Source: Neurospora crassa OR74A
Lineage: Eukaryota > Ascomycota > Sordariomycetes > Sordariales > Sordariaceae
Assembly: GCF_000182925.2 (NCBI RefSeq)
Contig: NC_026504.1
Location: forward strand, 3,348,001-3,412,000
Reading direction: 5' to 3'
Length of the DNA: 64,000 nucleotides
The position numbers were made by a program, and so were the translations under genes. The notes beneath the pieces are model-generated. The model saw only the letters and a program-made list of their open reading frames with translations. It was not told the DNA's origin and did no database searches. This document shows, piece after piece, positions 58,592-64,000 of this stretch; within the stretch, counting starts at the first letter, position 1, and every line of letters begins with the position of its first letter.

Positions 58592-61548
58592 ATGCCCGCC
58601 CAAACCAAGCTCGCTCCTCTCAGGCGTGCCGCTCCCACCAGGTTCGAGTTCCTCGACGACAACGACAGCGACAGCAAGAACGACATTGACCAACCTCTGT
58701 CTGCATCTCATGCGGCTACGGGCCTGGGCATAAGTGCTAGAGTATCTGGACAGTAAGCATTTGTTTTCCATTTCCCCATTCCGTGTCTCAATGGCACATT
58801 CATTCCTTTGTCCGTCGTGTTTCACGGGGCAGGAATTCTCCCAGCATTTTGTTGTCTGGTTGTCGGTATTTGGCTGGACAAGCTGAACCGGTGCCCTTGA
58901 CACAAGCTGCAGGGCGGGTTTCTTTACTAGTCCCACACGCTAGTTGTCTCTAAGTGGTGGATTACACGCCTGAGTTGGACAGCTTCCATCAGCCTCCGTT
59001 GGCTACCTTACCTAGGTACTCGTGTTCGCTGTGCCACGATACCTATGCCTGGTTGACAGGATGCTGCGCGCCTTTGAAACAAACACATGCCACTACCTAC
59101 CACGCCCCTTCCGTCGCTACCTATGCATCATTTATCTACAACCTCGTCCCACCTTGGCTGTTCGAGCGACATCAAGCGATGTGTAGTCAAGAATACCTCG
59201 AGAAGAACAGTTGCTCTCCCTAATCTCTTTCTCTCAATGTTGGCCAAATCGTCTTCTTATCCCTTCAGCAAAGCTTAGATTCCTAAGTCGATAAGCGAAC
59301 AACCGCCCACTCAATTGGGCGCTGTGACTGTTACAATCGCGGTAAAACTAACCACGCTTCGCCGACTTGTAGCAAGACCGTCCCGGTGCAACCCCCGCCC
59401 AGAAACCCGCGACGTCTCACAGCCGTTCAGCAAAAACAGACCTACCGACCCTACCGACCCACCTCATCAATCTACTCGGAAATTTCTCCGCCTCTTGCAC
59501 CCCACGACCCCAAGCAACCTAGCACGCTGGCGTCCCATTACTTTCAACGCTATCGAGGGGGCGAGGAGATTTCGCCCCCCAGCTCGCCAGAGCCGAGCTA
59601 TGCTCAGCCCCACCATCGGCCTCCCATCCTTCCACCGGGCGATGTCTCGCCGATCGAGGAAGAATATGAGGAGACGGCGCAAGGAGCTTCCGAACCTCAG
59701 CCCTATGGGAGGACCCAACATCCACACTTTTACCAGGGTCCGGGTTCCCACTCACCTCCATCGAAGCTCAATGCTGCGGCCAGCATCAACGTGATGCCCC
59801 GTGGCCAGCGCAGACTTTCGGACGCGGCCCTTCGCAATACTCATGTGAATCGTGCACCCCCATCGCGACAACCCCGGGCCCCGGGACCGGGTTTACCTTT
59901 GTTTGATCCGGTAACCGGCGAACATCTGGACAGCGCGCATGGCCGTCCGCTGAACAGGCCTCCGCCGGGTGCCCCCCATGGCCCAGATCCGAGATCCGCT
60001 CGCCAGCCGCCGCCGCCGCCGCCGTTTGCAGGGCCACAGCCGAAAATGGCTTCTGCCAGGGATAGAATGATGAGGATGATGAGCGCGAGCCCACGAGAAA
60101 GCGGGTCAGACCCAGCAGCAGGAGCTTTCGCGGCCAATCGTCCTGGTTGGCGTGGACCAAGCGGTCGAACAGCTATCGTTGATCCCGTCCGTGGTCCTCC
60201 TAAGGTCCCCCCACTGAGGATACCCGATCGCGATGGTAGACGGGTTGTGTCGCAAGATTCCGGACCCAGTCAAAGACCCGAGTTGTCTCTGGGTATTCCT
60301 AGACGGAATCAAATATCCCCGCCAGCTCGTGCTGGTGCACCGATGGGGTTTGCGCCACGGGACCCCGGCCAGAGAGTCATATCCTCGTCTCAGGTTCACC
60401 CGCAGTCTGCGACGACACCGCGACCGCTGAGAAGTCCAATTTATCCGAGTCCACCGTATTCTGCGATTACCCCACGAGGAGATGCACCGTTCGTAGCAGC
60501 CCAGCAGCTCAAACGTGACGGTATGGGTCCTCAACCTCCGATGGCGTTCACCCCTGTTTCACCAACAAACACTTCTGTGAACTCCAGCCCACAGAGCTCA
60601 CAGCCGAAATCGGTTCAGAGGAAGCCCACCTCATCTTACGCCAACCATCAATCCCAGGACTCTTTCTCTTCAGTTTACTCCCAGCAGCAACCTGAGGTGC
60701 CGAGACCGAAGCAACAGCCTCCTACCCCCCAACCCGTGGCTGCCAACCCGCTTCCGGCCGATGAACCTTGTATAAAACCCCCTTCGCGTTTCAGCGTGAC
60801 AACGTATGCGTCCAGCATATCCACCATAACCCACGCCCCACGCGAGTCCCTGGATGATTTCCATGACAATAGTGATTACCAGCCCTCATTATCCAGCATT
60901 TCGCAGCGGCGTCGTTCAGAGAGCCCCAAGGACGAAGAGCCGGTACAATCCATCATGAACAGGAGCAGACCCAAACTTGAAGGCTTCGACTACAAGAAAA
61001 ACCAAGTCCCCATCGTCGTCTCCCTCAAAGACCAAATCGTCTCCCCCTACGAGAGTGTCGTCGACCGCGAATCTCCCGCTGCCCGCGACCGTCGAGTCGG
61101 TATCGCAAATGGATTCAAACCTACTCCCAGGCGCGTCTCCGCCACCCCCTCCGACATCAACAAATCCCTCCCTCCGGCTCCTCCTGAACTCGAAGCTTTG
61201 TCCCTCCACGACGGCAAGCCTTCCAGCCCTAAAGACCTCACCGCCTCTGAGCGCGTAGCGCTCTACGACGCGCAAATCCAGGCCCTCGGTAACCGTCGCA
61301 TCAACATCACCCGCTCCATCAAACAGATGACAGAGCTGATGCCGACGGACAACATTTTGAACAGCGAGGCGGTCCGCCGCAAGCGCGAAACAGAAAAACA
61401 AAAAGTCGAAGGCCTAAAAACAGAGCTGGCAGAGGTGCAGAGGCAGATGTACGAGCTGGGACTGAAGTTGCATCGGGCGTATAAGAGGCAAGAGAAGGAG
61501 GCGACTTTTGAGCCTACTACGCTTTGGGTGAGGAGGGTTACTGGGTGA
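58592..61548 (+). CDS. proline-rich disordered protein with C-terminal coiled coil, function unknown
   Basis: I do not recognise a named family. Exon 1 (58592-58752) starts at ATG 58592 (MPAQTKLAPLRRAAPTRF). It joins exon 2 (59373-61548) at GTAAGC/TGTAG in phase 2, giving 778 aa. The 620-nt intron is long for this genome, and a further exon or alternative start inside it cannot be excluded. The body is Pro/Ser/Arg-rich and likely disordered, with a run of prolines near 265. A short conserved-looking patch (RPKLEGFDYKKNQVPIVVSLKDQIVSPYES) precedes a C-terminal helix region that looks like a coiled coil (LTASERVALYDAQIQALGNRR to LHRAYKRQE). The last helix ends about 15 residues before the stop. 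This resembles scaffold-type fungal proteins; no enzymatic domain is seen. Confidence 0.72.
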
Positions 61549-62162
61549 GGGGTTGGATAAAGAGGGAGCTGGTGTGGGACATGGCAATTGACTTGCTTTT
61601 TGTCAGTCATATTTGAACATGTGACAAGTTCTTTTTCCTATGTATGTCTTGGGAGGACGGTCCTCTTCTTCTTTATGAAGAGCATGCATGCTACAAGCGA
61701 GCGGGTACTAGTGCCGCGGTGCAGTTCAAGTGGAGTTTAGGCATGAGCTGTGGGGTTTTCTTACTGCTCTTTTTGCGATACGTATAATGACGACCAAGTA
61801 AAGTTTTCGTATTTGTATCTGTATGGATGACATGTTGGGGCAGTTAGTGGGATAGTTCCAACGGCAGATGGAAGGAAATAATGGATTGACTAACTGCATA
61901 CCATTTGGTCTTCCATACGTACAATATGTGAAAAGCAGTACAGTTGAGAATAATTATCGTACAAATTGCATAGTCAATTGTACAATAGCATGCACATGAA
62001 CAGAAAGTCCCAACTCAACTCGGTACTACCAAGAGTCCACTGTGAACTATCGATTTGAGGGGAAAGTTAGGTCAAACTAGAAAGAGTAACAAACTTATGG
62101 AAATGAGAGAAGGATACGAGAACGGACCCCCTCCCTCCTCCCTTTGAATAAGAATAACAACC

Positions 62163-62201
<39 letters not shown>

Positions 62202-62233
62202 ACTGTAGGCGATGTCCGTGTGACAGACAGCCA
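61549..62233. other. intergenic between convergent genes, with poly-A tract
   Basis: No gene is seen. A 36-nt A-run lies at 62164-62199, just past the SNF2 stop codon. Confidence 0.6.
62164..62199 (+). repeat. poly-A tract, 36 nt
   Basis: An uninterrupted A-run lies 35 nt beyond the SNF2 gene's stop (as poly-T in that gene's 3' flank). No transposon body or target-site duplication is visible beside it. Confidence 0.9.
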
Positions 62234-64000
62234 TTAATCGAGTTTAACACCTAGCACGGCCTTGAAGTCCTGTGGTTGTAGAAGCAGAGTTTTAGTTCTA
62301 GTGACTGCTCCTTTGGCATTGAGCCTGAATTGGTACGTGGCCATCTTACCTCCAGGTTATCGTTGACCCCATCACCGGTGTCGAATGTCAGCTTCGCGAG
62401 CGTTTGCTTCTTGGTCTGTAATGCAACGATGTTCTTTGGCTTTGGTTAGTACCGCTGTCGGTAGGTGAACATGGGGGGGGGGGGGAGGTTGTCGCATGCG
62501 TCGCTTACGTCTTCCACGGTTCTTTTCATAATGTACCTTGTCACAAGGACATTTTTCGTCTGGCCCATGCGAACTGCCCTAGCAATAGCCTGAGCCTCGA
62601 CTGAAGGATTCCAGTGCGGCTCAACGACATGTACGTGACTTGCCGCTGTGAGATTCAGTCTTTGGCAAACGTTAGCAGAGCGATCCAGAATGTATGATAC
62701 CTGGAAGACATGGTTTGTGACTTACCCGACTGCCCCTGTACCCACAGACATGATTAGGATGAACGCTTGAGGATCTCCCTGGAAAGTCCTGATAAGTCTC
62801 GTTCGCTCGGAGATGCTTGTTTTGCCATGCACAAGGAGTGCAGCGACACCTGCGTCTCTGAATATGTGGACAAGCCCGTATAGAGTGGGTATCCACTGAG
62901 AAAATATGAGGCTGGGTCGTTCTCGTCAGTTCTGTTGCCAATGTCCGGCAAATTTCCATGAGCTATGGCAATACTTACTGCTTGGTGCCCGTTCCAGCTT
63001 CAAGTACTTGCTTTCTCACGGCTTTAAGCTTCGTTGAGAACAGGTCTGTCTGCAACGAGCTATTGATATCGATTGTGTCTGCGATGGCGTCGCCCAACAA
63101 GCCAGTTGGGTCAGGACTCTCTCCTGCATTCACGAAATGACTACCAGGTTGAAGAGGGCGACGACAGTTTGGGCAGAACTGAATATCCCCAAAGTCCACG
63201 TCATTCTCTAAGGATGAGCATCGTTCACACGACGTGTCAACCTCCCCGTGCTGTGGCGTAAGGTAATCCGCAGAGGCCCATAGAGGGTTCAAAGTACCAT
63301 GATTGCACATCATGCGCATCTTCAGGATAGCAGTGAATAGTACATTGTACAGCTTGAGGGTACCTGTATCTTTGCCACTGACGATGTCGTCCAAAAGCCA
63401 TTTTGTCCTGCTCAAAATAGCATCGTAAGTCCACTGTTCTTGATCAGAGAGAGCCAGATAAATGATCTTGGACGTTGATGGGGGTACATCGAGACATTTA
63501 TCCGTTCGGCGGAGACAGTACGAACGGAGGTAGGCTCGCAATGGTTCAGAGTTGCACCTGCCTCCCCCGGAGAGGGGCTCCAGAACGTGCTTTCGGAAAG
63601 CATTTTTCGCCAAATAAGGCGGTAACCGAAGGAAATCCGCAAGAGATGAGAGATCCTCTAGCTTGTTTTGAATGGGTGTACCTGTCAAGCACCACCGTCT
63701 GGTAGTATTGAGAGTTGCAGCGGCTCGGAAGTAGTGTGTAGAAGCATTTCGTGTGCTGTCAAATATGTCAATGTTGAAATATTTCAGCAAATCCGCAATT
63801 TTGGATAAACAGAAAAAGGTTGAATGTTACCTACCTTCATCGAGAACTACCCTATACCACTCCATTCTGTGAAGCAAACCGCTTCTCTTGTAATCGGATG
63901 CGAGTGTAGAGTATGTCGTGAGAACCAGATCTGTGTCCATGAGAGTCTCGTATCCCCGAGGCTTTTGTTCCCCATGGAATATTGTGACGTGCAGAGCTCC
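62234..64000 (-). CDS. SNF2-family helicase/ATPase (partial, 5' end beyond window)
   Basis: This looks like a Rad5/Rad16/HLTF-type Swi2/Snf2 ATPase. Six exons are read: 63831-64000 (open at the edge), 62979-63755, 62726-62911, 62509-62659, 62350-62433 and 62234-62269. Motif Ia-II context is LVLTTYSTLASDYKRS and WYRVVLDE, then motif III WCLTGTPIQNKLEDLSSL. A four-cysteine stretch (CERC...CPNC) lies where relatives have a RING, but the set is too small for a full RING. The C-lobe has LIFSQWIPTLYG, VHGKTSISERTRLI, SVGTGAVGLNLTAASHV and RAVRMGQTKNV. The short end exon gives DFKAVLGVKLD. Motif II is odd: the frame that joins to the next exon reads DEGS, not DEAH/DEGH. Nuclear DNA repair or chromatin role is inferred from the family. 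Confidence 0.85.
62473..62485 (+). repeat. poly-G run inside SNF2 intron
   Basis: A 13-nt G homopolymer lies in the intron between the exons 62509-62659 and 62350-62433. Confidence 0.85.

Noticed and set aside
58954-59223. 89-codon frame inside the 620-nt intron
   Set aside because: Starts at a non-ATG codon, does not splice in frame to either exon by visible signals, and has no domain.

Overview
The window looks like euchromatic nuclear DNA of a filamentous ascomycete, most likely Sordariomycetes close to Neurospora or Sordaria. The evidence is short GT-AG introns (about 57-130 nt) with CTRAC-type branch sites, compact multi-exon genes, fungal protein families throughout, a sulfate permease I recognise as Neurospora CYS-14, and a tRNA-Phe gene with a 16-nt intron of the kind known from Neurospora. 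I see no rRNA, no CRISPR array and no intact or clearly recognisable transposon.

Layout. 1-874 (-): UDP-glucose 4-epimerase, cut by the left edge. 4.2-7.35 kb (+): SUN-domain nuclear envelope protein. 8.1-10.7 kb (+): Dbp4/Hca4 DEAD-box rRNA-processing helicase. 12.6-14.0 kb (+): small RING-IBR-RING ubiquitin ligase with two competing last exons. 15.0-20.2 kb: three paralogous BTB-type genes (+,-,+); the first carries an N-terminal SLFG/GLFG repeat tail like a nucleoporin, and the third has a shifted 3' end. 20.7-22.5 kb (-): amino-acid permease. 22.5-28.8 kb: the longest gene-free stretch, upstream of the sulfate permease cys-14 (28.8-31.6 kb, +) and holding CYS3-like sites. 33.2-33.8 kb (+): small proline-rich protein with a PAM2 (poly(A)-binding protein) motif. 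35.1 kb (+): intron-containing tRNA-Phe. 35.7-36.6 kb (-): secreted GH16 glucanase. 36.6-40.3 kb: gene-poor, with relic-like repeats. 40.3-41.9 kb (-): secreted/vacuolar M28 aminopeptidase. 44.1-45.8 kb (-): Tam41 mitochondrial CDP-DAG synthase. 47.3-49.8 kb (+): Mad1 spindle checkpoint protein. 51.1-54.2 kb (-): Syp1/muniscin endocytic F-BAR protein. 55.3-56.6 kb (+): Cak1/Csk1-like kinase. 58.6-61.5 kb (+): proline-rich protein of unknown function. 62.2-64.0 kb (-): SNF2-family helicase, cut by the right edge.

Most genes are unrelated housekeeping genes, as is normal for fungal chromosomes. The part that looks unlike a housekeeping neighbourhood is 12.5-20.2 kb, where an RBR ubiquitin ligase sits beside a three-member BTB family. 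That stretch combines an FG-repeat/BTB fusion, in-frame paralogous introns, duplicated terminal exons and one decaying copy. Whether these genes act together is inference only. All exon coordinates were worked out by eye from splice signals and reading frame; no alignment or expression data were available.
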